Source: Asterionellopsis glacialis
Taxonomy: Eukaryota; Bacillariophyta; Plagiogrammaphyceae; Rhaphoneidales; Asterionellopsidaceae
Length of the DNA: 29,230 bases
Direction: 5' to 3'
Assembly (NCBI GenBank): GCA_014885115.2
Contig: WKLE02000381.1
Span: 2,943 to 32,172, forward strand
Shown here one piece after another: positions 18,344 to 28,515 of the stretch (position 1 is its first letter; each line of letters begins with the position of its first letter). The position numbers and the translations under genes are program-made. The notes under the pieces are model-generated. The model was not told where the DNA came from. It made no database searches and saw only the letters and a program-made list of their open reading frames with translations.

Positions 18344-19681
18344 TTATTTTTCAGAACTCAAAGCTAGTTGGACCTCTTCTTCCAAACCTAATTTTTTCCC
18401 CTCTTTACGATAATCAAGGCCTAATTTTTTGACAAGTCGAAGTGCGTCTGCAGGGCGGCTGCAATTCAAAACTTTCTGTAACATTTTCGGCTTGAATTGC
18501 TGCACCTCTTGTCCAAAACCTACCCACAGGACATTGACAGAAGACCAATGTTCAAAAGGTAACCATGCTTCCAACTGCTTTCGGGTCTGCTCTGGATTTT
18601 TGCTAGATACCCAACCAAGTTCGTTAAACATACGATGCATATGCGTGTCGACACCAATACCAGTTGTTTTGTTCCATGCTACGTTTTCAATAATGAATGC
18701 CATTTTGGGTCCGACGCCAGGTAGTTTCATCATGTCTTGAGGTGATACGGGGATATCTCCACTGTACTCTTCGATGAGCATCTCTACTGTGCCCTTGATG
18801 TATTTTGTTTTGTTATTGTGAAAACCTACTTTTCCGATAAGTTTGTTGAGTTCTTCAGGTGGTGTTTTGGCAATGTTATCTACAGTAAGACCATGCTTCT
18901 GCAAAGCTCTCATCGTTTCACCTACAACGGCATCCTTGGTTTGACTACTTAGCATGAGTGCAATTAAAACTTGAAATCGACGAACTTTTTCACCGTGCAC
19001 AGTTTCTGGTAAGGCTTCGCTTCCATCGGAGTCGACAGGAGCACTGCGATCTTGTCGCAACTCTTCCACAAGCTGATAAATGCTTTGCCAATCATTGGGT
19101 GGATCTATTGATAATACTTCGGGAGATTTTGACTTTTTACGAGGCGTGGCTTTTTTCGTGACACCATTTTTGCTCGTTGTTTTTTTGGGTGATGGAGTCC
19201 CCACAACTTTCTTATCATTGCCCACTGTGGACGAAGTTTTCTTTCTACTTTGTCTAGAACGTTTTGACTTTGGGGGTGTGACTATATTATCTATTTGATC
19301 TTCGTGATTTCCTTCTGCTTCGGCTGCGGCTTCGTTTAGTGCTGTTGTCAGTCGTCGTTTAGGTCTTCTTCCAGCCAAGACGTCCGAGGAATCAGAAGGT
19401 ATCATGTTTGGAATCAAATTTCTTTTATTCCGAGTAAGCATGGCGGTTTTTGATAACGAAGTTTCCCTGAAGAACCAGTTTCCCATAAAATTTGGAGAAG
19501 AAGACAAAGAGATGACACGGCTTGTACAAGGATGAACGGAAGGGACAAAATTTTGCCAAGCTTGACCGAAAGGAGGGATAGAACAGCAAACAAGGAATGA
19601 AAACGTAAAACGCCGAACGTGGGTAGATGATTCTAGTAAGGATCGACTTCTTTTTGTTAGAGTCGTTGTTGGCATTCGCAT
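18344..19681 (-). CDS. Endonuclease III-like DNA glycosylase/AP lyase (NTH family)
   Basis: This base-excision repair enzyme removes oxidised pyrimidines and cleaves AP sites. Single exon, 445 aa; ATG at 19681, with a second ATG at 19675. Residues 1-190 are a long extension: a hydrophobic stretch (about 25-45) and Lys/Arg/Ser-rich clusters that could serve organelle or nuclear targeting. The glycosylase core runs from about 195: LSSQTKD (244-250), helix-hairpin-helix LPGVGPKMA (319-327, catalytic Lys in GPK) and GVDTHMHR (343-350, catalytic Asp). After LWVGFGQ the usual C-x6-C-x2-C-x5-C cluster ligands are absent: only one Cys (407) remains, so the [4Fe-4S] cluster is lost, as in yeast Ntg1. 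It converges with the Fd-MBL gene 219 bp away. Confidence 0.9.
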   Translation of the reverse strand: MRMPTTTLTKRSRSLLESSTHVRRFTFSFLVCCSIPPFGQAWQNFVPSVHPCTSRVISLSSSPNFMGNWFFRETSLSKTAMLTRNKRNLIPNMIPSDSSDVLAGRRPKRRLTTALNEAAAEAEGNHEDQIDNIVTPPKSKRSRQSRKKTSSTVGNDKKVVGTPSPKKTTSKNGVTKKATPRKKSKSPEVLSIDPPNDWQSIYQLVEELRQDRSAPVDSDGSEALPETVHGEKVRRFQVLIALMLSSQTKDAVVGETMRALQKHGLTVDNIAKTPPEELNKLIGKVGFHNNKTKYIKGTVEMLIEEYSGDIPVSPQDMMKLPGVGPKMAFIIENVAWNKTTGIGVDTHMHRMFNELGWVSSKNPEQTRKQLEAWLPFEHWSSVNVLWVGFGQEVQQFKPKMLQKVLNCSRPADALRLVKKLGLDYRKEGKKLGLEEEVQLALSSEK

Positions 19682-20258
19682 TGGTTGGTGGTTGTCGTCA
19701 AGGAACTCTCAATGTGTTGTTGGACTTGTGTCCTTGAGAGAGGCGCTTTGCACACTTTCCTCATTTATTCAGCGATTTCCCTGACAAAAAGATTTTGCGC
19801 GAAAATGTTTTCTTCATGTGAAACGGACAGATAGACTGACAATTAATTTCGCTTCGATGCGGCAGACAGTCGGTTCCCGAGTCCGCTATCCAGGTGCATG
19901 CAAGCGGCAGGAGTACAGACCCGTCATAGTTTCTAAGGACCAACCTCTAGGAATACCAATGTTGTTCGAATATATACGGTGGGCTTATGTCCGTCCACCC
20001 AGAGAAGACAAATGTTTGAGAGCAATGAAAGCTATGAAAATCTAGTTCACTTTGCTTTCAAGCCATCTCCAAAAGGTCCTAGCAACAACAACTCAGAAGT
20101 AACCCATGTTTTCTAAGCTACACTAGAATTTTGAAAGTAATAGACATTCCATACATTTTTTTTCTTTATTTTACCAAAGTGCAAAAGGGAATAAATACCA
20201 TTCGAGCATCATAATACGACAAAGATTCCTTTCTTACACGCTAGTAAAGTTTATTTGT
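19682..20258. other. Spacer between endonuclease III and eS4 genes
   Basis: This stretch holds the upstream region of the minus-strand endonuclease gene and the 3' flank of the eS4 gene. A plus-strand open frame at 19818-20045 (75 codons) has no domain and I do not call it. I see nothing else. Confidence 0.5.
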
Positions 20259-21409
20259 TTAAAGAAGTCCAGCGGTTTCCCTTTCATCACGTTCCTGTAA
20301 AATGGTCTTCTTGATACCGCGTCCCTTAGGAAGAGTAACTTGAGGATGGTTACCAGATCCAATAACAAAGACATTGCCTAATCGTGTAGCGAAGGTGTTT
20401 CCCTTGGTATCCTTGATGGTAACAATATCGAAAGAACCCTCGTGCCTCTCAATGTGCATGAGCTGTCCGACGCGTCCAGCATTGTGACCCTTGGTAAGCA
20501 TAACCATGGCTCCGATTTCGAACTTGAGAATCTCAGAAGCCTTTCCAGAGGCAATATCAACCTTGACAGTGTCATTTACCTTGACATCAGGGTCGGGGTA
20601 ACGGATGGTGCGTCCATCGTGGGTTACTGCAACAGGGATCTTATTGGCAGAAACATAGACCTTGTTCACACGGCATAGCTTGTAGGAAGCCTCTTCGCGT
20701 TCAAGACGGTGAAGGACGAAACGTCCCTTGACATCAAACAAAAGACGGAAACGGTCTCCGGACTTCTCGAGTTCGATGACATCCATGAAACCAGCAGGGT
20801 AGTTGAAATCAGTACGGACCTTGCCGTCAACCTTGACGCAACGTTCCATACAGATTTGTTGGCATTCCTTGCCGTTCAAGGCGTACTTAAGACGATCACG
20901 AAGGATCACACAAACAGGAACACACTCGCGCTCCTTGTGGGGTCCAGGGGAAGGCTTGGGGGCCCAAACACCGCCCATTTTGCCAAGATTCCAGTGCCGG
21001 GGGGCATGGAGGCGCTTCAAATGCTTCTTAGGTCCGCGAGGCCTGTAGTTTGAATAACATCAATGTGTTCCAGATTGCACACGTGTGAACAAAAAAAGCA
21101 AGGTGAGCGACCAGATTGAAATATTCATTTTCGTAATTCATCACCGATTTCATGCAACAAGTCCAGTTATTTCCAGTATTCAATCTACGGGTTCTGTCCG
21201 TCTACCGAGTAAAAAGCACTCCAGCCTTCTCGACCTCTTCCTTCCTATCCATGTCCATGTCCCGGTACAACATCGATTGCCATGAAGCGTCGGCTCATGA
21301 AAAAAGAACGCTCCCATCACATCCGCTTGAATACAGTTGTCGTGTTCCAATCGACCACAAAGAGAAAGGGGACGCCATCGTTTTAGCGGCGATTCCGTTG
21401 AACGTACAT
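20259..21409 (-). CDS. RPS4: 40S ribosomal protein eS4 (S4)
   Basis: Component of the small cytosolic ribosomal subunit. Exon 2 spans 21042-20259. The codons after its acceptor read [17 protein letters not shown], the conserved eS4 start lacking only the initiator Met. Its first base is G, and the plus-strand word ACGTACAT at 21402-21409 gives ccAT|GTACGT on the minus strand, so the model splits the start codon AT|G across a 365-bp intron (21407-21043). The product is 261 aa, the normal family length. Landmarks are [41 protein letters not shown], the KOW-like [16 protein letters not shown] and [11 protein letters not shown]. It is head to head with uS15. The family call is certain; the split start is inferred from phase and consensus. 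Confidence 0.93.
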
Positions 21410-22024
21410 GGTGACAAATCGTTTTCTTACAAGAGATGTGCAACACTCGCACAAGGCTGAGGAGGCCGAGTGAGGGGATAATAACCCAGTAGTACAAAAT
21501 TGCTGTAGAAATGAACACGCGCATGATTGCCGCATGAAAAATTGCAAGTAAGAGGTAAAATTTTTCTTGGTTCCTATGCTTTTGCACGCAAACACCGCGG
21601 TTTAAATTACTCTCGCTACAAATACCAGCGATTGGACACACTCTCTTGCGACTTGAGGAAATAACAAACCAACATCAATGTGAGTTGCGTCGGTACCCTT
21701 CCCCATGGGGATTGAGTTGCTGCCTTCTACACATCAACATGATGATTAGTTGTGTTTGCACGAAAGTGTAATGCAATCGACATCACGAGTTACCGTGGAT
21801 AAGCTTTTGTCTCAAGGCAAGCTCGGCTCATCTCTCGAAACTATCGATGTGTTTCTGTCCGTCGTCGTAGAAATGTACCGCAGTTCTACGAACTGTATGC
21901 ATCGAAACGAAGACGGCAGAAAATGTGAAGGCGGCGTTATTATGGATGAAAGGTGTACATGAATTGAAACTTTTTGTAGAATGCTTTGCTGACGATCATT
22001 TGTTTTATCTTTCTTTTTCACAGC
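21410..22024. promoter_or_regulatory. Shared upstream region of two ribosomal protein genes
   Basis: About 615 bp separate the eS4 and uS15 start codons on opposite strands, so this is a candidate bidirectional ribosomal-protein promoter. A CTTTCTTTTTCACAG acceptor ends one base before the uS15 ATG, which suggests a 5' leader intron on that side too. I could not fix its donor; 21946-21955 (GAAAG|GTGTAC) is one candidate. Confidence 0.5.
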
Positions 22025-22480
22025 ATGGGACGTATGCATGCACCTGGAAAGGGTATCTCTAAGAGTGCCCGCCCTTACAAACGCACCCCTCCTTCCTGGC
22101 TCAAGGTTTCTCCTTCCGATGTTGAGGATCAAATCTGCAAGCTTGCCAAGAAGGGTTTGACCCCCTCTCAAATTGGTGTCATTCTTCGTGATTCCAATGG
22201 TATTGCTCAGGTTAGGAGTGTCACTGGACAAAAGATTGTCCGTATCCTTAAGGCCCACGGACTCGCTCCCGAAATCCCTGAAGATCTTTACATGCTTATT
22301 AAGAAAGCTGTCCAAGTCCGTAAGCATTTGGAGAAGAACCGCAAGGATAAGGACTCCAAGTTCCGTCTTATTTTGATTGAGAGCCGTATCCACCGTCTTG
22401 CTCGTTACTACCGTACCACCCGTAAGCTTCCCGCCAACTGGAAGTACGAGTCCGCCACGGCCTCTACCATTGTTGCCTAA
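22025..22480 (+). CDS. RPS13: 40S ribosomal protein uS15 (S13)
   Basis: Small-subunit protein that binds the central domain of 18S rRNA. The coding part is one exon of 151 aa, the exact length usual for eukaryotic S13, starting at the conserved [32 protein letters not shown], the [20 protein letters not shown] segment and [18 protein letters not shown] are highly conserved. Codon use is strongly biased to C- and T-ending codons, typical of a highly expressed gene. The TTTTTCACAG before C-ATG suggests a leader intron. Divergent partner: eS4. Confidence 0.96.
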   Translation: MGRMHAPGKGISKSARPYKRTPPSWLKVSPSDVEDQICKLAKKGLTPSQIGVILRDSNGIAQVRSVTGQKIVRILKAHGLAPEIPEDLYMLIKKAVQVRKHLEKNRKDKDSKFRLILIESRIHRLARYYRTTRKLPANWKYESATASTIVA

Positions 22481-23192
22481 ACAAATAGAAAAAAATAATA
22501 AAACCAAACCATCCTTGTTTCAGTAGAATTACATCTTTAAAAAACTCTTTTCGTATCGGTAGATGATTCTTGTTTCCTTTTTTTTCTCTTTATTGGAAAT
22601 CCAAAGCAGTTCACATGAACTATCGTAATTTGCTACAGTGATGACATGGGGATGCAACGGGTTCGAGTAGCATATTATTTATTATACTGATTATTGGGGA
22701 ATTTCCAGACTTGGCGACTGTCCGTATGTACTGTACTTCCAGAAACACAGACAGACAGTATTAATAGCATTTCTGAGGACTGTAAACTGTCACTGCAAAA
22801 AGCGTTCATCTCTCTATTAGTAGAGGGAAACTTTAGCAGAAAAGGGATACGGATAAGGTGTGAGAAAGAGAGAAGAGAGAGAGAGTCAAACTATCGCGCG
22901 CAATCAATACAGCCAGAACGATGATGTCACTACGTTCGTGTCACAGATCGCAAAATTTGTTACGGTACATAGGTTCCTACCAGGACAACATACCGGTACG
23001 AATGCTTTCACAAAAGATCATCATATGAGCAGACCACGCAAGAAAATCCAGTGCGGTGTTTACTCGGATGCGACTGCGTTAGCTGATTCATGTGATAGTT
23101 TTGACACAGAGTCAAGTGAGCATAACATTTTGTAAACGTCGTCTGCAGCATTCGTTCGACGATCAAGAGTGTTAGATTAGAAATATTAAACC
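22481..23192. other. Spacer between uS15 and SecA, with GA microsatellite
   Basis: This holds the 3' flank of uS15 and the promoter of the SecA gene. A GA-rich tract of about 30 bp lies at 22859-22888. Open frames on both strands are short and lack domains. Confidence 0.55.
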
Positions 23193-26100
23193 ATGATTGG
23201 ACGGAGTGGATTTGCTCTAGCAGCTGCAGTGCTTTGCACATCAGTTTTTTCTGAAAATGTTCAAGCTTTTGTGCCTTCAATGAAAACATCGAATAGTGTA
23301 ACAACGCGTATGCCATTTAGTGCAAGCAATAGAGTGTCAACAGAGGCAGCCTCCTCTCAAATTACGAGGCATAGCTCTGCGTTATCAATGGCCTTCTTCG
23401 ATGATATTCTCGAGAAAACAGACGAAAAAACAAGGCAAGCACAAAATGAAGTATACCTTGCTGAATTGCAGAAACGTGTTGATCGTATTAATGCGTTGGA
23501 ACCCACAATCGAAGAACTTGGCGATGATGAGTTACAAGCAAAGACTCAAGAGTTCCGCGAGAGGTTAGGAAAGGGAGAGGATATTAACGGACCCATCTTG
23601 GAGGAAGCATTTGCTGTTGTGCGTGAAGCAGCTTGGTACGTTATTATTTGCCTAATGGTCTGTCAAAAGTGTTGTGAATAAAGTGAGATGATGTTCCTGA
23701 CTTGTGCACATTATTTCTTTTCTCGTTTTGTAGGCGTGTTTTGGAGATGCGTCACTATGATGTTCAAATCATGGGCGGATTGATTCTTCATGATGGTCGA
23801 TTGGCAGAAATGGCGACTGGAGAAGGAAAGACACTTGTGTCCACTTTACCCTGTTATGTCAATTCCCTTCTTGATGGAAAATCTTCTTACGTTATCACAG
23901 TCAACGACTACTTGGCCCGTCGTGATATGGAAAAGATGGGACAAGTCCATCGCTTCTTGGGATTGAAGGTTGGTTTGATTCAAAGTGATATGAAAGAAGA
24001 TCAAAGAAAGGAAGAATACTCGAGTGACGTTGTGTACGTAACCAACTCCGAATTGGGATTTGATTATTTAAGGGATCACCTTGCTTTGTCTCCAGCACAG
24101 ACCGTGCTTCCCGGAGGAGCTGGTGAATTCGATGGCTTTTGTGTTGTAGACGAAGCGGATAGTGTACTTATCGATGAAGCTCGTACACCTCTTATCATCT
24201 CAAAGCAGGTTGATGCACCTGCAAACAAGTACGCCACCGCTAATACTTTAGCTGGTGCACTTCAGAAAGACGTGCACTACACTGTTGACGAAAAGAACAA
24301 AAACTGTATTTTGACAGAACAAGGTTACCGTGATTCTGAGAATGCCCTCGGTATCCCCAGTCTCTTCGCTGTGCAAGCTGACGGAGCCGCGTGGGCACCA
24401 TATGTGACGAATGCTGTCAAAGCGAAAGAGCTTTTCACTAAGGACGTGGAGTACACTATCCTATCTGACGACGACGGCAATAAGAATGGTATTGGTATTA
24501 TCGATTCATTCACAGGCCGTGTTCTTGACGGACGCCGTTGGTCTGACGGTTTACACCAAAGCATTGAAGCTAAGGAAGGTATTGCTGTTAGTCAGCAAAG
24601 TCAAGTAATTGCCAAAGTGACCTACCAGGTAAGTTGTCAATGTCAGTAATGAGTCCGTGAATTTCTTTTTTCTTTTCCGGAACACGTGGCTTAACTGCAA
24701 TTGCTTTCATTGTACAGACTCTTTTCCGCCAATTTACAAGATTATCCGGAATGACGGGGACTGCTATGGCAGATGCTGGAGAATTTGAGATTACTTACGA
24801 CCTTAAGGTGACACCTGTTCCTACTGCCTTGCCTGTTGCGAGGCGTGACTATCCTGACGTTGCTTTCAAAACAAGAAAAGCTGCAAACGATGCACTGATC
24901 AAAGAAGTAGCAAATGTCGGTGGTGGACAACCAGATGGACGTCCTTGTCTGATCGGTACTACATCGGTTCAGCAAAGTGAAATGTTAGTTGAAGCACTTG
25001 CTGAAAAAGGAATTAAAGCTGAGCTTCTCAATGCCTCTCCCAAGAATGCACCTCGTGAGTCTGAAATTGTAGCGCAAGCTGGACGTGCAGGCGTTGTCAC
25101 TGTTGCAACCAACATGGCTGGGCGTGGTACGGATATCTTATTAGGTGGTTGTCCCACGACAATGGCCCGTATTAAGACTCGCTCCATTCTAATTGAGCAA
25201 GGTGTTGTTTCTTCAGAGGAAGCTGCAGCTTTGCCTCCATCTCCTTCTGAAGATTATTTTCCTTGCCCCCTTAATGATGATATTATGTTCATGCTGAAGG
25301 ATGCAGCATCTGCAATCAAGGTGCACTACGGAAGTCACATCGGTGCCATTGATTTGGATGAGTTGTTGACAGTGGCCACTGATACAACAGAAGCAGAGGA
25401 CGACGATGAGCACATTATCAAGCTTCGAAACGCCGCAGAAGCAGTTAAGGAGACTTACAAAGAAATTCTTAGCGAAGAAAAGGAGACGGTCAAAAACATT
25501 GGAGGATTATACGTCATGGGAACAAACCGTCACGAAAGTTCACGTATCGATCAACAGTTGCGTGGACGTGCTGGTCGTCAGGGAGATCCTGGTTCCTCGC
25601 GCTTCTTTCTCTCATTCGAGGACGATATGTTCGTAATCTTTGGAGGAGACAGTTTGAAAAATATTCTCAAAATGTTCCGTGTTTCAGAGGATATGCCTGT
25701 CGAGGCACCTCAAGTGACCGACGCTTTGGACAAGGTGCAAAATGCTGTCGAGGAAAAGTACAGAGATATTCGCGGAGAAGTTTTTAAATTTGACGACGTT
25801 CTCAATGATCAGCGTCGTTTGATTTACGCTCGACGACGTGATCTTCTCTTTGCTTCAACTGACAAGACAATGGAGCTCATGAAATCCTACAACGAACAAA
25901 CTGTGTCAGATATCGTGAACGCTCAAACGGATGAAGATGGAAAGGTTGATTCAGCAAAGGTTGTAGAGAAAGTTTCTCAATTCTTCCCTCTTGTAGGTCC
26001 GGTGTTGAGCGAAAGTGACTTGGCAGGTCGTGACGCCGAAAGTACCACTGCGTTTGTCAATGTTGTCGTTGATGAAATATTCAATGCCAAAATCTCAGAA

Positions 26101-26361
26101 AAACCCATAGAATCAGTGGCAAGATCTGCAAACTACGTCACACTTGTAACCATGGACAATGCCTGGAGCGAGCATCTTCAGGCGATGGAAGGATTGAAGG
26201 AGAGTGTTATCTTAAGACAGTACCAAGGATTGGACCCACTCAGCGAATACAGAAGCGATGGATTCGATCTTTTTAAGGGATTGGAAGACAAGATGCGTCA
26301 AAACGCTATTTACTCCTTCTGGGTTAGCTTGGTCGGCAACAACGCAGCACAACCAGCTTGA
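23193..26361 (+). CDS. Nuclear-encoded plastid SecA translocase ATPase, 3 exons
   Basis: SecA drives proteins through SecYE, here into the thylakoid or an inner plastid membrane. Exons are 23193-23635, 23734-24628 and 24718-26361 (phases 2 and 0; introns 98 and 89 bp), giving 993 aa. Residues 1-25 are a signal peptide ending in VQA before FVPS, a plastid-import motif. Landmarks are Walker A GEGKT (177-181), [24 protein letters not shown]-type DEAD(S) (287-290), [16 protein letters not shown] (579-587), and [20 protein letters not shown]. Between LGG and VKNIGG lies an insertion of about 110 residues at the place where cyanobacterial and plastid SecAs carry one. The C-terminal Cys-rich zinc tail of bacterial SecA is absent. 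Diatom plastid genomes usually encode their own secA, so this may be a second (SecA2-like) ATPase; that is inference. Confidence 0.93.
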
Positions 26362-26481
26362 ATAATTTCATATTAGATTGTGACTATTAAAATATTTATT
26401 TTTCTTAGCATGTGAAAAATAACATTAGCTTCACAAAGGATAACCCCGCGAGTGTGCTCATTCTCGAAAAAATAACTGATC

Positions 26482-26883
26482 TCAGGTCGTTGCGTTGATA
26501 ATCTGTGCAACAATTCCGGAAATACCACCATCCCCCATATTGGCAAATACCAAGAAATTTAATGCAATTAGACCAAAACCAATTGCAGTGATGGTAAATG
26601 GATCGATTTCCACTTCTGTCACAGCAACATTCGGCTCCTCTGTATCACCAGTTGAAAAACTGGTTTTAATTTCATCTGCAGAATATCCTAATTTCTCTAA
26701 TCTTTCTTTTTGTTGTTCGTCGTCGCTTGATAGGAACAAGTTTGATTCCAATAACCCCCACTTTCCTGCTTTAGCTGTTTGTTGGATGCCAAAACTTACA
26801 TGTGGTGTAGTGAAAGCGTTAACATAGATGAGACTCTGCACAAGCAAGGACAAGCATGCGACAAAGCCAGCAAAAGATTTCAT
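26482..26883 (-). CDS. Small plastid-targeted single-span membrane protein, family unknown
   Basis: Single exon of 133 aa from the ATG at 26883. Signal peptide MKSFAGFVACLSLLVQSLIY then VNA before FTTP fits a diatom plastid presequence. The middle is acidic (LSSDDEQQKERLEKLGYSAD). A single membrane span covers about 96-115 (FTITAIGFGLIALNFLVFAN), then a Gly-rich GDGGISGIVAQIIN tail. Size and topology resemble small thylakoid accessory subunits of photosystems, but I do not recognise the family and do not assign one. It ends 121 bp from the SecA stop (convergent) and is divergent from the TLDc gene. Confidence 0.75.
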   Translation of the reverse strand: MKSFAGFVACLSLLVQSLIYVNAFTTPHVSFGIQQTAKAGKWGLLESNLFLSSDDEQQKERLEKLGYSADEIKTSFSTGDTEEPNVAVTEVEIDPFTITAIGFGLIALNFLVFANMGDGGISGIVAQIINATT

Positions 26884-27428
26884 GGTGTCCTTCTGATGAA
26901 TTGGTGATTTTTTTGTAGGTCGTGACAGAGATAACTCTCTAGAGAGACTACAGGACATCGAGAGGACTTCGAATAACAGGATTTCTGACTCCAGTACCGT
27001 ACAATGAATGAGGATAACACAACATGCACACGTCAGATATCATGTCTTCAATTTTTTTCTCTCCATACAGAACCAGTAGATTCCTACTTGATATCCGTCG
27101 ATCCTTGAAGTTCCGCCAAAGGAGTCCAGAGCGCCCGCTGCTATTTGGCGCCCTCCCCTTGTTGGAGATCTGTGTACTTTCCTGCCGCCGAGACAACGAA
27201 TCGAAGATTTTTCGAGGTACCTCAAGGTAGATTTGTACGGGAATAATAGTACATAGGACTATTTGATATTATGAGAATAATTTTGTCGAAGTCACCGTGC
27301 TCTCTTGAAAAGGTGACGATTTCGAACCGGGACTTTTCCTTTTCATACATCTCCTCTCTCTAGTGTAATCTCAAATCTAATTCGAACTGTTGAAGGCAAG
27401 GACTAGCTTGACATATTTCAACATCATC
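26884..27428. promoter_or_regulatory. Divergent intergenic region, small membrane protein / TLDc gene
   Basis: 545 bp separate the two start codons. There are short open frames on both strands without domains. GTTCGAA-like sequence near 27323-27330 resembles a tRNA T-loop by chance but has no surrounding cloverleaf. I see no defined regulatory motif. Confidence 0.45.
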
Positions 27429-28515
27429 ATGAAGAGCATGGGATGCATTCGAATTCAGATTTTGCCGTTAGGTTTTCTTTTAGGCATCCTTTCTCGTTTC
27501 TCACAATGCGATGGATTCGTCGTGTGGAACAGTCAGATCAAACCTCCATCTTCTCTCAATTCGATCGGGAATATAGTATCAGGTGTAAGTGGCGTGGCAC
27601 CCTCGAAACTCTTGAAAGAGCCATTGGAAGAACAACTTACAGCTGGGACGTCGTTGGAAAACGCAGAGTTAGAATGCGCTTACAAGGGATCCAGAGACGG
27701 ATGGTCTGCAATTGACTTTCATCAAGCCGTGGACGGTCGAGGATCGTGTTTGGTAGTGGCTCTATCTAGGTCGGGGTCTGTGTTTGGCGGATTTAATTCT
27801 CTTGGATGGGTACGTAGATATCGACAATAAACATTCCTAGCCAAAGTGATTCCCTTTTTTAGCTCTTACAAGTGCCTGTCTCTTTTGCGGAATGCATTTT
27901 GCACGCATTTATGCACAACGTATAATCAAAGATGTCCACTGATGATTACTGCAATAGCAATGCAGGTAAGTTCTTTGTTTATATTTGCACATCGTAGAAG
28001 TTCTGCCAATTTATGTTCATTCATCTTTTTTTTCCAGCTTTTTTATGGTTCGAAAAGGGAAGTAACACGGCAGTGAGATGTCCTATCTTTTCGGGTGGTA
28101 AGTACTGTGTATCCTTCATCTCACTTGGAGTGCAACATTTCGAACGTTTTGTATGAACTTTGGTCTTTCCAACCGCTTTGATTTGCTTGAATATTATGGA
28201 AAACATTATTTGACAGGCAATGCCGCTATATTTGATTATGCCACTGGTGGGCCAAACTTTGGGTCCGCGGATCTTGTTTTTGGTGCTCCGCAAGCTGCGG
28301 TTATGGGTGGATTCGCAGGTCCAGATATGGAAGATACGAGTATAAATGCGGGTAATTTAAAAAGTGGGTCATCATCACCTGGTGGGGCTTATGAAGATGT
28401 ATCAGGATGGCCAATGAGGGGAGATTTCCAATTAGCAGAAATAGAAGTTTATTGTAACGCTAATATAAAAGCAGCAGGGACTACTTCTGGCACTCCTTCG
28501 TGGTGGCCGTTCTGA
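27429..28515 (+). CDS. TLDc-domain protein with N-terminal signal, 4 exons
   Basis: TLDc domains occur in oxidation-resistance (OXR1) proteins and in V-ATPase regulators. Exons are 27429-27809, 27932-27965 (34 nt), 28038-28097 and 28217-28515, phases 0, 1, 1, giving 257 aa. The start is a hydrophobic signal (IQILPLGFLLGIL). The TLDc domain begins near 84: YKGSRDGWSAIDFHQAVDG, GSVFGGFNSLGW, then across the microexon MSTDDYCNSNAAFLWFEKGS, then GGPNFGSADLVFG, and finally FQLAEIEVYC, the closing strand of the domain. The tiny exons are supported by the unbroken TLDc order (SW-x-DDY-AFLW). Known TLDc proteins are mostly cytosolic or vacuolar, so a signal-bearing form is unusual. Alternative first ATG is 27438. 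The terminal codons overlap the predicted last exon of the bZIP gene on the other strand. Confidence 0.85.

Noticed and set aside
21043..21407. Possible C/D snoRNA in the eS4 intron (GTGATGA box on the minus strand)
   Set aside because: No CTGA D box at the proper distance and no terminal stem.
21812..22507. 231-codon minus-strand open frame
   Set aside because: Antisense to the uS15 gene, whose identity and length are certain.
27300..27345. Possible minus-strand tRNA (CGGTTCGAAATC resembles a T-loop)
   Set aside because: The T stem does not pair and no acceptor, D or anticodon arm is found around it.
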